Assembly: GCA_946803715.1 (NCBI GenBank)
Contig: CAMPET010000015.1
Location: 513,154-553,788 of the forward strand
DNA: 40,635 nt
Source: Beroe ovata
Taxonomy: Eukaryota; Ctenophora; Nuda; Beroida; Beroidae
Direction: 5' to 3'
Part shown: one piece after another, positions 33,474 through 40,635 of the stretch
Layout: every line of letters begins with the position of its first letter
How positions within the stretch are numbered: position 1 is the stretch's first letter
The notes under the pieces: model-generated
What the model was told of the DNA's origin: nothing
Database searches by the model: none
What the model saw: only the letters and a program-made list of their open reading frames with translations
Translations under genes and position numbers: made by a program

Positions 33474-36155
33474 GTACACATATACACACACAGTACGCAC
33501 ACACACACACCACTCATCAATACTGATTGAGGATGAACTCTCTGATCATAATCTCCCACTCCCTCCTCGTATAGTACGCATCTGGAGTGTTCACAGCACG
33601 CGTTGGCCCTGATCAACGCACTATTCGCACACCCGAAACAGACAAACAAGGAAGCATTCTACAGAGAACTACTTGACATGAATATACGACTACACATGGA
33701 GGTAACGTTCATGTGTTCAGATGAGTGTTGGAGAAGGCATTTTTAGGTGTTATAATTGATATCGCGGTTCATTTTTCGGATGCGCTTTCTAGTTTTTCTT
33801 CTACATTTTTTGTAGCACAATGTTGAATTAAGTCCATTTTAGAATATAAGCAATCAGGCAGTAAGTTCACGCCCGACATTAACGTATGTATTATCCCAGA
33901 AATTGATCCAAGAAGTGACAGCGGAGAATGTGGAGATTGCTTGCCACATTTCTGAGTTTCAACATCTTCTCCTTGGGTGAGTGCCAACTTGATCGTAATA
34001 TTGAGACATTAATGTTCATTCCCTTATTATCATTGGGTTTAGGCCCATTTGCATGCCACTCATTTCGCGTTATCGCGTAATCTTGGTAAGTGGTAACTTC
34101 AGTTGTGACACGCGATACAATTCCTCATTATCTGTTTTATGAAAAGACATTTTAATTGAAGAGGCATAATGATTGACGAAAATTGCTATTGGTGCGTATT
34201 GTTGCCTCTTTGAGTTGAGAAAATTAGCTCTGTACCAAGTTGTATGAGGTGATTCGGTAATAGGCTAGACGCTCGTATGGTTGCCGCGTTCCCAAAGTAG
34301 GTGAGGGTTTGTCATCAAACATTCAAACAGCGTGTAAGCACAGTACGGTTAAAGTGTGTCTGTGCCTTTGTGTCTCCAAGCTGTCGTTCACAGCACTATA
34401 AGTTTTATGTTAGCTATTTAACTTAATTTGTATAATATCAAGACGAGCACAAGGAAATGTTGTTACCAGGCTACACAAGGATGCAGCCATGACACCAGTT
34501 GATCCTGAAGACGATCATCAGATGGCAATGCTGGATCGGGTCAAGATTCAGGCCCTATCTGAACAGTATAGTTCTGAATGGAGTGGACTAGGGTTTTCCG
34601 TTAGTACATCTTTGACTTTTGAGTTGCGTGCTAATTCGGATTTGAAAAACCTCATTTCTTGCGAATTCCGATATCAAATGCCATAAATAACTGTCAGTAT
34701 ACAAGTCTAATTACAAAATACAAAGTCACGATGTTTACCACATTAAATAACCCTCAATACCGACAAGGACACAACAGATAGAACACGTGACTTCCAACAG
34801 TGCCCTCCTGGATTGCTAGCACTGCAGTGCATAAACCACTTCGTCATGAAGCACAAGGATAGGCACAGAGAGGTCAGCACTCTTGTTTACATAGACTGTC
34901 ATTGTACATTATACCACATGTTTGTCTTGACTCTACATCATTGTATAGTGTAAAGTGTGTCACTATTGATAGACTCGAGTTAGTTGTATACCATGTTTCT
35001 ATAGTTTATCTAGTGCTCTGGTCCTAACACCTTATCCTATGTAGCTCAAACCTTGCCCTAGTATGTTGCTGATACCTTATCATGATACCTTATAATGTTG
35101 CCTTATGATACCTTATAATGTTGCCTGATGATACCTTATAATGTTGCCTGATGATACCTTATCATATGTTGCTAAATTCTTGCTTCAGATGGTTCTCGAC
35201 CAGCTGAGTAGAGAAAAGGACCGGCAATGCCCGTTCATCAAGTCAGCAGTTGCTGTAGCAGGGTTGCTTTTCCAACAGCTCCGCATTGCAAAAGACTGTA
35301 AGTAGACAATTGCGGGAAAATGCGATACGAATGCGGCACATTCTGGTTCCTCACGAATATTCAACTTTGTGCACTATTCTGTAACGCGCGGTATAGTCAT
35401 TATCAGATTTAATGCGCTGAAGAATGAGCTGAGTTATTGCGCGCGCGCATATCATACGTACATGCGCTGCGTACCGTGTGTCGCGCGCGCGGTACGCTCT
35501 TGAAATTATTCACGCTTTGATAATATTATTCCGATTTAATTATGCTCAGAGCATCCTGCCTCCAATTTTTAGGAATCCCAGAAAAATTATCCGATAGTAC
35601 AATCAATAGATCACTTTTTCTCACTGTTTCAGATATCGGAGTTGAGGTCGAATTCCTGCCGATTGTTTTCTCTCAAGACAACATATTCTATGAGTTATTC
35701 AGTGTTACAGTCCAGTTGTTCAACAACACTTGGCATGAAATGTTTGCCAAGACTAGCGATTTCAACAAGGTAAGCCGGGTTGTATGTGTTGTGAGGGATT
35801 TCACTCCAATTATTGGAATGATAGCTCATGATTGTATTAAATCAGGGAGAGTTATCGCTTATACAGTAACGACAACGTTTATCACGTCATAAGTCGTTAA
35901 ACGCCTGGATAATATGATAATATGTATGGATATTGGATAAACTTTACTTCATTACTCACCCACCAATATCAGCTAAATACCCGCCAAGTTAATCGAAGCG
36001 TACTCACTCATTTCGTGTTAATTTATTATTTGTTTTCATGTAACGTGGTGGCCATTTATTCCATATTTGGATTAATGCGTTGCCCTTACACCGTGATGTA
36101 TCCCTTCTTTGCTCATTGTTCACCTATAGTGGGTCAAACACGCCTTTGTCTATAC

Positions 36156-36202
<47 letters not shown>

Positions 36203-39200
36203 TCTGAGTGCTTTGGATCAACCGAGTATACACTTCTTTTCCTCAGTTCAGTGTATATCCTTTCCTTATTGTGAATCATCGTCACTCATCTCCCATTCTA
36301 ACGCTGTATGGGAAATTGTGAAAATGTCAATACATCTTTCACTTTCTGTACGTCTGTATTTGCCGACAAACTCCGACATCATGGTTGGTTGAAATCGATC
36401 ACATGGTCTCAAACGCGGACTATAATTGGCCGATAGTCAAAATGTACGTTCTGTATATGCACCGAATAGAACAGGGGAAGTCAGACAACTAGTGAGCGAT
36501 GAAAGGTCATTGACTTAGCATTATCTGTGTGTGGTATAGGGCCCACGTGACCCGCTGTGAAGTATATATTGTTGTTGTACACAGACACACACAGGCCCTC
36601 TGGTATACAGATAATAGAGCTATTATTTCTCTCACTCTCGATTTGAATCAGTACAATCCATAGTGTGGTGATTTGCTTGTGCTGTTACTGCTTATACCAC
36701 TCTTGTTAACCATCCACTCTTGTTAACCATCCCGAGTTAGTAGCCACTTAGTTACCACTTGGTTATCACAATGTCCCATGTTGGTACACTGCCAAGAAAC
36801 CAGTTCTATAGTCTATACATGTGCCTCATGGGGACTGTCAGCTGTTTTGGGGTGTCATAGTGCTATAATAGTTGTGCTACGAGTTACGAGTACACCACAT
36901 TTCTTTTGATCATGTGTCCAACGATCGATATGCTTTGCTTGAATTTCTCTTGATTTTAGTGCGTATGACATATATCGCTATTTAATGACTAATAACTCAA
37001 TGTCTCTGAACAAGGTCACATGAGAGCGTATGTAATTCTTTGCGAGTGTCACGAAATATTTCATCAGATTATTCATCTGTTTTAAAACCATGAGCATCAT
37101 AAACCGTCTCATTTGTACATGGAAATTGGAATATTACTGTTTTGGCATGCTATTTGCACATTATTACAAACGACACACGCGTGGCATCACGCTCGAATCT
37201 TGGGTTTGCTGCCATTTTACCACTTGCTTCGGATACCTTTCAATGTTCTTTGAAATGTAGGTAATCCCCTCCCCCTTCCCCATTCACGCCATAGGTTTGA
37301 ATACACTGTCCTATACAAAGTGTGGTAAATTAGATCTTCACGAGCATTCTTATCAAATGGTTTTCCAAAATTATAGAGCATCGATTCGCTTCCCATCATC
37401 ATCATGTGTTAGTTAGAGAGTTATGACCACTTCAGTTACATGTAATTACTAGCCCATATTTTGACTGTGTTATTGTATAATCGTGACAGTGTAAAGCTGA
37501 GTCACATTGTGAAACTCGAGGTGTTTGAGTAGCAGTCGTCTCCCAGACGTTCATCTGCGTTTTCGAGTTGCGTCTTTCGTGTTCATCAAGTACTAGTTCT
37601 CTACTGGAGAGACTAATTCTCCATTGGGCTGGTGGATCCTAGAATCGAGCCAACACTTGAGGACTGTTTTGAGACAGTGTGGGACAGAAGATCCCCAACC
37701 CCCTGGCCACCAACAAAATGGACATGCTCTGTGTCATAGTGATTGCTCTCCTCTCCTCCCTCTCCCTCCTCCTCTTCACTATGAACCTCTGTTTCATCCG
37801 ATCCTACAGACGGGCTATCCGGCAGTTCACACTCAGGGGATGCCCTGTGATACAGACACCACCACGTGACCGCCTGCCCAAGGGGCCACAGAGACAGTCT
37901 AGAGTAGTGGTAAACCCGTCCTGGGACCCAGTGCTGAGCGTGCCCAATCCACCGAGTAGGCAGATAGCTAGACGTGATGAGATGGTGAAACCCCCTGTGG
38001 GGAACCCCTTCAACCCCTTACATGGGATAGTAAACCAGCAGTATTATGGGGATGCTATACTGACAGAGGCATAGAGTCGTTACTGCTATTACAGAGGCAT
38101 AGAGTCGTTACTGCTATTACAGAGAGTGTAAATGGGGAAAAACCAGTACTCATGAACATTGGTTGTACATGGGCAAATATTGCATCATGTACGTCCTAAG
38201 GAAAGACATTTCACACTGCTATTTCACACTGCTATCAGGTGGCTTCTGATGACGGCACAGAGCATCCCTTGACAGATCACATGTGATACTTTAGTGTGTT
38301 TTCCTAGATATCACGTTCACTTATAGTTATAGAAACTGAAATTCGATTAAACCCGAAGAACATAGAAGAAATGGTGTAAACATGTTATCGTTGTTACTGG
38401 TTGTAACTTGTAATATGTAGCTAAGTTATAGACACCATGGTGTTAATGCCTCTTGCTTTTTGTTGACTTTTTTCTTAATCTGATAATCGTTTCTTATTAA
38501 GTCCGGATAGATTTTAAATTAAATCGTCTTCGTCGAAGCATTTCTACGTGGTTTATAGAATTAAAATGGTATATTTCTGTCGATCCCTAACAATAATCAA
38601 TATTACCTGTCCTTGACATGTTGATGTAGAGAACATAATGACAAGTCAACACAACACAACACATGATCACGAACTATCATATGTCGACTTCCTGTCGAAC
38701 TATAATACACCGGGTAACGAGAATGGTCGGGTGTTGCTTGGAAACGAGGCTGCTGCAGGTCGTCGGTTACTCGGTGACGACACGCTGCGCCGTAATCCCC
38801 CCGGTGACGACGCACTGCGCCGTAATCCCCCCGGTGAGGGCGGCGAGGTGCGGCTGCGTAACCCTGGCAACAGTTGCAATGCAACCCGGCAATCCCGCAA
38901 GATAAGGCAGTCGCTAAGGAAGTCCAACACGATGGAGGAGGTTACCCATTATAGTAGTAATCAGAAATATTAGTGAATCTTTGATGAATGATACTTGAGC
39001 CATAGCTGCTGTGCATAAGAAAAAAGTTTCCTCCCATTTCGACGATATTTGAATCAACTCTCTCCAGTTCTGACATTGTCAAGGTGCATATTTCGACAAT
39101 GCACATATTTCCCCCGCAGGTAGTTGACGTTGTGCGGGAACAACTAAACATGGTGTTCAAGGGAGAGAAGAAAGTGAGCAACATCCAGGGATTCCAGAAT

Positions 39201-40532
39201 TCGCTCAAAGCAGTGCCGTTCAGCAGGATCCAGGAGCAGAGATTGAAGAGTCTCGAGAAGGATTCGTTACCTATCATTGTGAGTAGGGAGAAATATAACT
39301 TGTATGCATGTCATCACCATCATCATGTCTCAATGATCTCCATTCGTCACAGTTTGTGAATAGTTTGTAAAGATACATTATTCATCTCACGATCTTTCAC
39401 CGCCGAGCTTCCTACTCACCCCTCACCTAACCCATCCTCATCTCCCCTAGTTCTCACGGCCTGACCTACCTTTCTTTTCAGCAACTGAGGGCCAAGTTGG
39501 AGCCCCAGCTACAGAAACTAGTTAACAGACAGAGACTCACTGTGCTGGAAGCAGGTTTACATGATCGAAAACATAGATACGGCCAATGAAAATTAAGAAA
39601 CACTGTCACGTGATTGAAATTATTAGTGACCCTCCCAAATTTTAGTAGCGATAGTAATACCGTTCTCAGTGTTAGACAACGTCAATTTATCGTTAAATTC
39701 CGTTTTCTGTCTAGTTTTCTCACTATCGCATTTCTCCCGGAATAGGTGCGGTTTTCAATGCTCCGAAGAGCAACAAGAAACATCGGACACTTTTCTGCCG
39801 ACTGTCCAGCAATCACCGGACACTTCACTACGGCTATGATGTCCCAAGCACAGACAATCTGTGTCCGCCGATAGACGTGCTACCGGAAAAATGTACGTGA
39901 ACATGGGCTGGTGCAGCTACTGATATTTCCTGCATATACTCATGTAGATGTAGGGGTGAAGAGGCACAATTTACAGCCCACAATTACCTACAATGTGCGC
40001 GTCTTTCCCTGTCTGATAACAATTTGCACGTGCGTCTCTCCTCACCCCCCACCTTTACATTGATATGCAGTACCATTATAATAGTGAGGATGATTTCACC
40101 AAATCTGAGATGTTTGGCTTCCTCATTTTGCTATAATCCTCCCCGCAGTGAACGTTGGAAACATTGAGGGAGTGATTCTGTGGAGAGACGTGAAGAAGCA
40201 AAACAAGTCCAAAGGATGGGTACGTCTGTGATCAACATGAAATTGCTGAAACCAGTGTTATGTAGTGCACTCTCAGTTCTTACTTAGCTCCTGACTCATT
40301 AGCGATGCTCAAAATATTCAAAATGGCAATACCCAAATTACCCACTAAGATCGAATAATCAAAAATGTGCTTGTAAATTGGGCAAATTAAATGTGGGGAT
40401 AAGGAAATACAGCGCATTGCTCACTAATAAATTTTTCTCTAGGACTCGCCCTTGGGTTTCTCCATCGAATACAGCCAGCCGATGATGGACGTTGGAAGTA
40501 AGACGCTGGATTTCATGGCTCAAACTAATGAG
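26274..40532 (+). CDS. ELMO: ELMO (engulfment and cell motility) homologue, 3' end outside the window
   Basis: Exons 26274-26336, 27743-27856, 30095-30124 (tentative), 30497-30643, 31040-31234, 32827-32988, 33147-33295, 33575-33701, 33900-33976, 34470-34599, 34801-34872, 35189-35297, 35633-35769, 39120-39278, 39482-39554, 39746-39892, 40149-40219 and 40443-40532, all phase-consistent: 684 residues so far (human ELMO1 is 727). Order: N-terminal ubiquitin-like Rho-binding domain (SLSTIVARAQ, RFITEQ), armadillo-type repeats (YAQEFYRQDGVTYLLDIIRR, ALALINALF), the ELMO core (CPPGLLALQC; TVQLFNNTWHEMFAKTSDFN K) and a PH domain (LFCRLSSNHRTLHYG). ELMO proteins bind DOCK-family exchange factors to activate Rac in phagocytosis and migration. 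The rest of the PH domain and the Pro-rich DOCK-binding tail lie past the right edge. The match to the human protein is clear but divergent. Confidence 0.95.
27743..27856 (+). CDS. ELMO: ELMO exon 2
   Basis: 38 codons between TTTTTCAG and CAG/GTAAAA, both phase 0. SLSTIVARA aligns with human PLSAIIKEV, and WALMNEKSGRFITEQ with YFALQHADSSNFYITEK. Confidence 0.92.
30095..30124 (+). CDS. ELMO: ELMO exon 3, tentative 30-nt micro-exon
   Basis: AAAGCG through TTTTCG, flanked by TCTATCAG and GTAACA, phase 0 at both ends. It encodes KANTEGLIFS, which fits the human EIKNGTILRL strand that is otherwise missing. An alternative donor 13 nt downstream (GTATGT) extends it as VTLY but gives an incompatible phase. 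The true exon could instead lie in the N gap at 30293-30461. Confidence 0.45.
30226..30292. repeat. 36-bp GC-rich minisatellite running into an N gap
   Basis: CTGGCACGGGGCCGACACTC repeats with a 36-bp period just before the 169-bp N run at 30293-30461. Intronic; the gap is probably an unresolved repeat array. Confidence 0.8.
30497..30643 (+). CDS. ELMO: ELMO exon 4
   Basis: 49 codons after ACTCCGCAG, donor GAG/GTTGGT. AQELSQGVVATLK aligns with human AQQLHERIQ at the end of the Rho-binding domain. Confidence 0.88.
30710..31039. repeat. CTCACC pyrimidine-rich tandem repeat in an ELMO intron
   Basis: Degenerate CTCCTCACCACTCC units fill most of the intron up to the exon 5 acceptor and extend its polypyrimidine tract. 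A similar array begins after the last exon, at 40541. Confidence 0.85.
31040..31234 (+). CDS. ELMO: ELMO exon 5 (armadillo-like)
   Basis: 65 codons, phase 0 at both ends, donor AAG/GTAGGA. EYSYAQEFYRQDGVTYLLDI aligns with human DVTFAQEFINLDGISLLTQM, one of the most conserved stretches of the family. Confidence 0.95.
31373..31610. repeat. Direct duplication D, copy 1
   Basis: ATAAAGTGAGAAATCCTAAT to CAGTATACATTATA recurs at 31770-31997, directly after the N at 31769, with a few substitutions and small indels. Confidence 0.9.
31620..31677. repeat. Dispersed 57-bp repeat, copy 2 (inverted)
   Basis: Reverse complement of 24724-24781, followed by further ATCGATT palindromes. It lies between the two copies of duplication D. 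Confidence 0.6.
31770..31997. repeat. Direct duplication D, copy 2
   Basis: Copy of 31373-31610 that starts exactly at the base after the single N at 31769. Confidence 0.9.
32118..32180. repeat. (TG)n/(TGTC)n microsatellite
   Basis: TGTGTCTGTGTC tract in an ELMO intron, with a CA-rich partner at 32280-32385. Confidence 0.85.
32827..32988 (+). CDS. ELMO: ELMO exon 6 (Ser/Lys-rich insert)
   Basis: 54 codons after CCCCCCAG, donor AAG/GTAGGG, phase 0 at both ends. It starts LTEIIKSNEAMEKV, continuing the armadillo helix of exon 5. The second half (RSSTISSTLTRNSSIRDFDL QNKESSKNDTLK) has no counterpart in human ELMO1 and looks disordered and phosphorylatable. Confidence 0.85.
33147..33295 (+). 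CDS. ELMO: ELMO exon 7
   Basis: 149 nt after TTCATCAG, donor GA/GTGAGC. MAQFALAAIDNVVRMTDEGY aligns with human ILQRSLAILESMVLNSHDLY in the armadillo region. Confidence 0.9.
33316..33399. repeat. 12-bp tandem repeat (CATCACATCAGT)
   Basis: Seven head-to-tail copies of TCATCACATCAG in an intron. There are no unique spacers, so it is not a CRISPR array. Confidence 0.9.
33403..33513. repeat. (CA)n microsatellite with single N
   Basis: CA-rich tract interrupted by an N at 33434. Confidence 0.9.
33575..33701 (+). CDS. ELMO: ELMO exon 8
   Basis: 127 nt after CGTATAG, donor GAG/GTAACG. HALALINALFAHPKQTNKEA aligns with human YTIAVINALFLKAPDERRQE. Confidence 0.93.
33900..33976 (+). CDS. ELMO: ELMO exon 9
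   Basis: 77 nt after TATCCCAG, donor GG/GTGAGT. KLIQEVTAENVEIACHISEF aligns with the helix preceding the ELMO core domain. Confidence 0.88.
34470..34599 (+). CDS. ELMO: ELMO exon 10
   Basis: 130 nt after TGTTACCAG, donor TCC/GTTAGT, phase 0. It contains MTPVDPEDDHQMAMLDRVK and ends SGLGFS, matching human TKMDPQDQAQRDIIFELRR and KKLGF. Confidence 0.92.
34801..34872 (+). CDS. ELMO: ELMO exon 11
   Basis: 24 codons after TTCCAACAG, donor GAG/GTCAGC. CPPGLLALQCINHFVMKHKD aligns with human TPPGMLALDNMLYFAKHHQD, the hallmark of the ELMO core. Confidence 0.95.
35083..35168. repeat. 23-bp tandem repeat
   Basis: Units of ATACCTTATAATGTTGCCTGATG, about four copies, directly upstream of the exon 12 acceptor. 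Confidence 0.85.
35189..35297 (+). CDS. ELMO: ELMO exon 12
   Basis: 109 nt after CTTGCTTCAG, donor T/GTAAGT. REKDRQCPFIKSAVAVAGLL aligns with human [20 protein letters not shown]. Confidence 0.95.
35633..35769 (+). CDS. ELMO: ELMO exon 13
   Basis: 137 nt after TGTTTCAG, donor AAG/GTAAGC, phase 0. TVQLFNNTWHEMFAKTSDFN K aligns with human [20 protein letters not shown] K. Confidence 0.96.
36159..36201. repeat. (TG)n microsatellite
   Basis: Uninterrupted TG dinucleotides in the large ELMO intron. Confidence 0.95.
37718..38074 (+). CDS. Intronic ORF for a small signal-anchored protein, unrecognised
   Basis: 118 codons from an ATG in a strong context (ACAAAATGG), inside the large ELMO intron and on the same strand. 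Residues 1-29 form one hydrophobic helix (MDMLCVIVIALLSSLSLLLF then TMNLCFI), followed by RSYRR, then a Pro/Arg-rich soluble region with an NPF motif (GNPFNPLHG) and the end QQYYGDAILTEA. GC content is well above the intron around it. The frame is open upstream to an acceptor-like GAGACAG at 37671-37677, so it may be a terminal exon rather than intronless. A 28-bp direct repeat begins at the stop. Coding status is likely but unproven. Confidence 0.5.
   Translation: MDMLCVIVIALLSSLSLLLFTMNLCFIRSYRRAIRQFTLRGCPVIQTPPRDRLPKGPQRQSRVVVNPSWDPVLSVPNPPSRQIARRDEMVKPPVGNPFNPLHGIVNQQYYGDAILTEA
38063..38118. repeat. 28-bp direct repeat over the intronic ORF stop codon
   Basis: ACAGAGGCATAGAGTCGTTA CTGCTATT occurs twice in tandem. 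The first copy contains the TAG stop of the ORF at 37718. Confidence 0.85.
38632..38940 (+). CDS. Possible in-frame ELMO cassette exon with tandem repeats
   Basis: 309 nt, a multiple of three, between TTGATGTAGAG and GAG/GTTACC, phase 0 at both ends and so compatible with splicing between ELMO exons 13 and 14. The 103 residues include SYVDFLSNYNTPGNE, two near-perfect 33-bp repeats encoding GDDxLRRNPPG, and a basic stretch (QSRKIRQSLRKSNTMEE). No ELMO family member I know has an insert here, so it may be alternatively spliced or belong to a separate nested transcript. The acceptor is weak. Confidence 0.4.
39120..39278 (+). CDS. ELMO: ELMO exon 14
   Basis: 53 codons after TTTCCCCCGCAG, donor ATT/GTGAGT, phase 0. 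VVDVVREQLNMVFKG aligns with human VMQVVKEQVMRAL, and the rest with FKSKLQNLSYTEILKIRQSE. Confidence 0.95.
39482..39554 (+). CDS. ELMO: ELMO exon 15
   Basis: 73 nt after TTTCTTTTCAG, donor G/GTTTAC. LRAKLEPQLQKLVNRQRLTV aligns with human LKEKIQPEILELIKQQRLNR, the linker before the PH domain. Confidence 0.95.
39746..39892 (+). CDS. ELMO: ELMO exon 16 (PH domain start)
   Basis: 147 nt after CCGGAATAG, donor T/GTACGT. HRTLFCRLSSNHRTLHYG aligns with human DKFWYCRLSPNHKVLHYG, the first strands of the PH domain. Confidence 0.96.
40149..40219 (+). CDS. ELMO: ELMO exon 17 (PH domain)
   Basis: 71 nt after TCCCCGCAG, donor TGG/GTACGT. VGNIEGVILWRDVKKQNKS aligns with human VADIKAVVTGKDCPHMKEK. Confidence 0.92.
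40443..40532 (+). CDS. ELMO: ELMO exon 18 (PH domain, last in window)
   Basis: 30 codons after TTTCTCTAG, donor GAG/GTGAAC, phase 0. LGFSIEYSQPMMDVGSKTLD aligns with the human LELAFSILYDSNCQLNFIAP region. The helix carrying WTDGLNALLG and the Pro-rich tail must follow outside the window. Confidence 0.92.
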
Positions 40533-40540
40533 GTGAACCT

Positions 40541-40635
40541 CATCACTCACCTAACTCCTCCCTCACCACTCACCCCACTCCTCTCTCACCACTCACCCCA
40601 CTCCTCCCTCACCACTCACCTAACTCCTCCCTCAC
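40541..40635. repeat. CTCACCACTCACCC tandem repeat at right edge
   Basis: Pyrimidine-rich units (CACCACTCACCCCACTCCTC) run to the window end inside the next ELMO intron, similar to the array at 30710-31039. Confidence 0.9.

Larger units (their letters stand above)
35770..39119. other. ELMO: 3.35-kb ELMO intron
   Basis: Large intron containing a (TG)n tract (36159-36201), an intronic ORF at 37718-38074, a possible cassette exon at 38632-38940 and otherwise AT-rich sequence with no recognised content. Human ELMO runs directly from DFNK to VMQVV, as here across this intron. Confidence 0.85.

Noticed and set aside
38603-38930. Minus-strand open frames of 76-93 codons over the ELMO cassette region
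   Set aside because: They are antisense shadows of the GC-rich repeat. Only the plus-strand frame has phase-compatible splice sites.

Overview
The window is nuclear DNA of an animal: genes are split by GT-AG introns with conserved phases, microsatellites and small transposons are abundant, and the recognisable proteins (ELMO, OSTM1, an LDLa-containing 7TM receptor) belong to metazoan or broader eukaryotic families. The ELMO and OSTM1 homologues diverge strongly from the vertebrate proteins and the receptor architecture is uncommon, which suits an invertebrate, perhaps a non-bilaterian such as a ctenophore, sponge or placozoan. The sequence alone does not decide the phylum. Eight single-base Ns and two N runs mark assembly joins, and four of the single Ns separate near-identical copies, so parts of the window are probably unmerged haplotypes.

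Layout. 1-3.5 kb: no recognised gene. 3.5-5.1 kb (minus): a complete four-exon OSTM1 homologue. 5.1-8.2 kb: duplicated non-coding sequence around N joins. 8.2-18.4 kb (plus): a multi-exon gene that I do not recognise. It encodes a small secreted-type, single-pass membrane protein with a SEA-like ectodomain and a charged cytoplasmic tail. All exon phases agree, and a 516-nt Pro/Ser/Thr-rich exon is phase-matched for inclusion or skipping. 18.4-21.4 kb: mobile-element remnants, including small inverted-repeat elements. 21.4-24.9 kb (minus): a two-exon gene for a 1067-residue LDLa-repeat rhodopsin-like receptor with a TATA box. 26.3 kb to the right edge (plus): an ELMO homologue of at least 18 exons, leaving the window inside its PH domain. 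A 3.35-kb ELMO intron holds a 118-codon ORF for a signal-anchored protein and an in-frame, repeat-containing cassette exon.

How the genes relate. OSTM1 and the SEA-like gene are divergent, the SEA-like gene and the receptor converge, and the receptor and ELMO diverge across about 1.4 kb. There is no operon-like organisation. OSTM1 works in lysosomal chloride transport with ClC-7, ELMO in DOCK-Rac activation during engulfment and migration, and the other two are cell-surface proteins. No functional link between them is visible. Small elements seen: a short Mutator-like family with a 9-bp target duplication in one copy, a 263-bp fold-back element, a 122-bp inverted-repeat element, GC-rich repeated modules, a tRNA-like sequence and many tandem repeats. 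All gene models come from reading splice signals and reading frames by eye, without transcript support.
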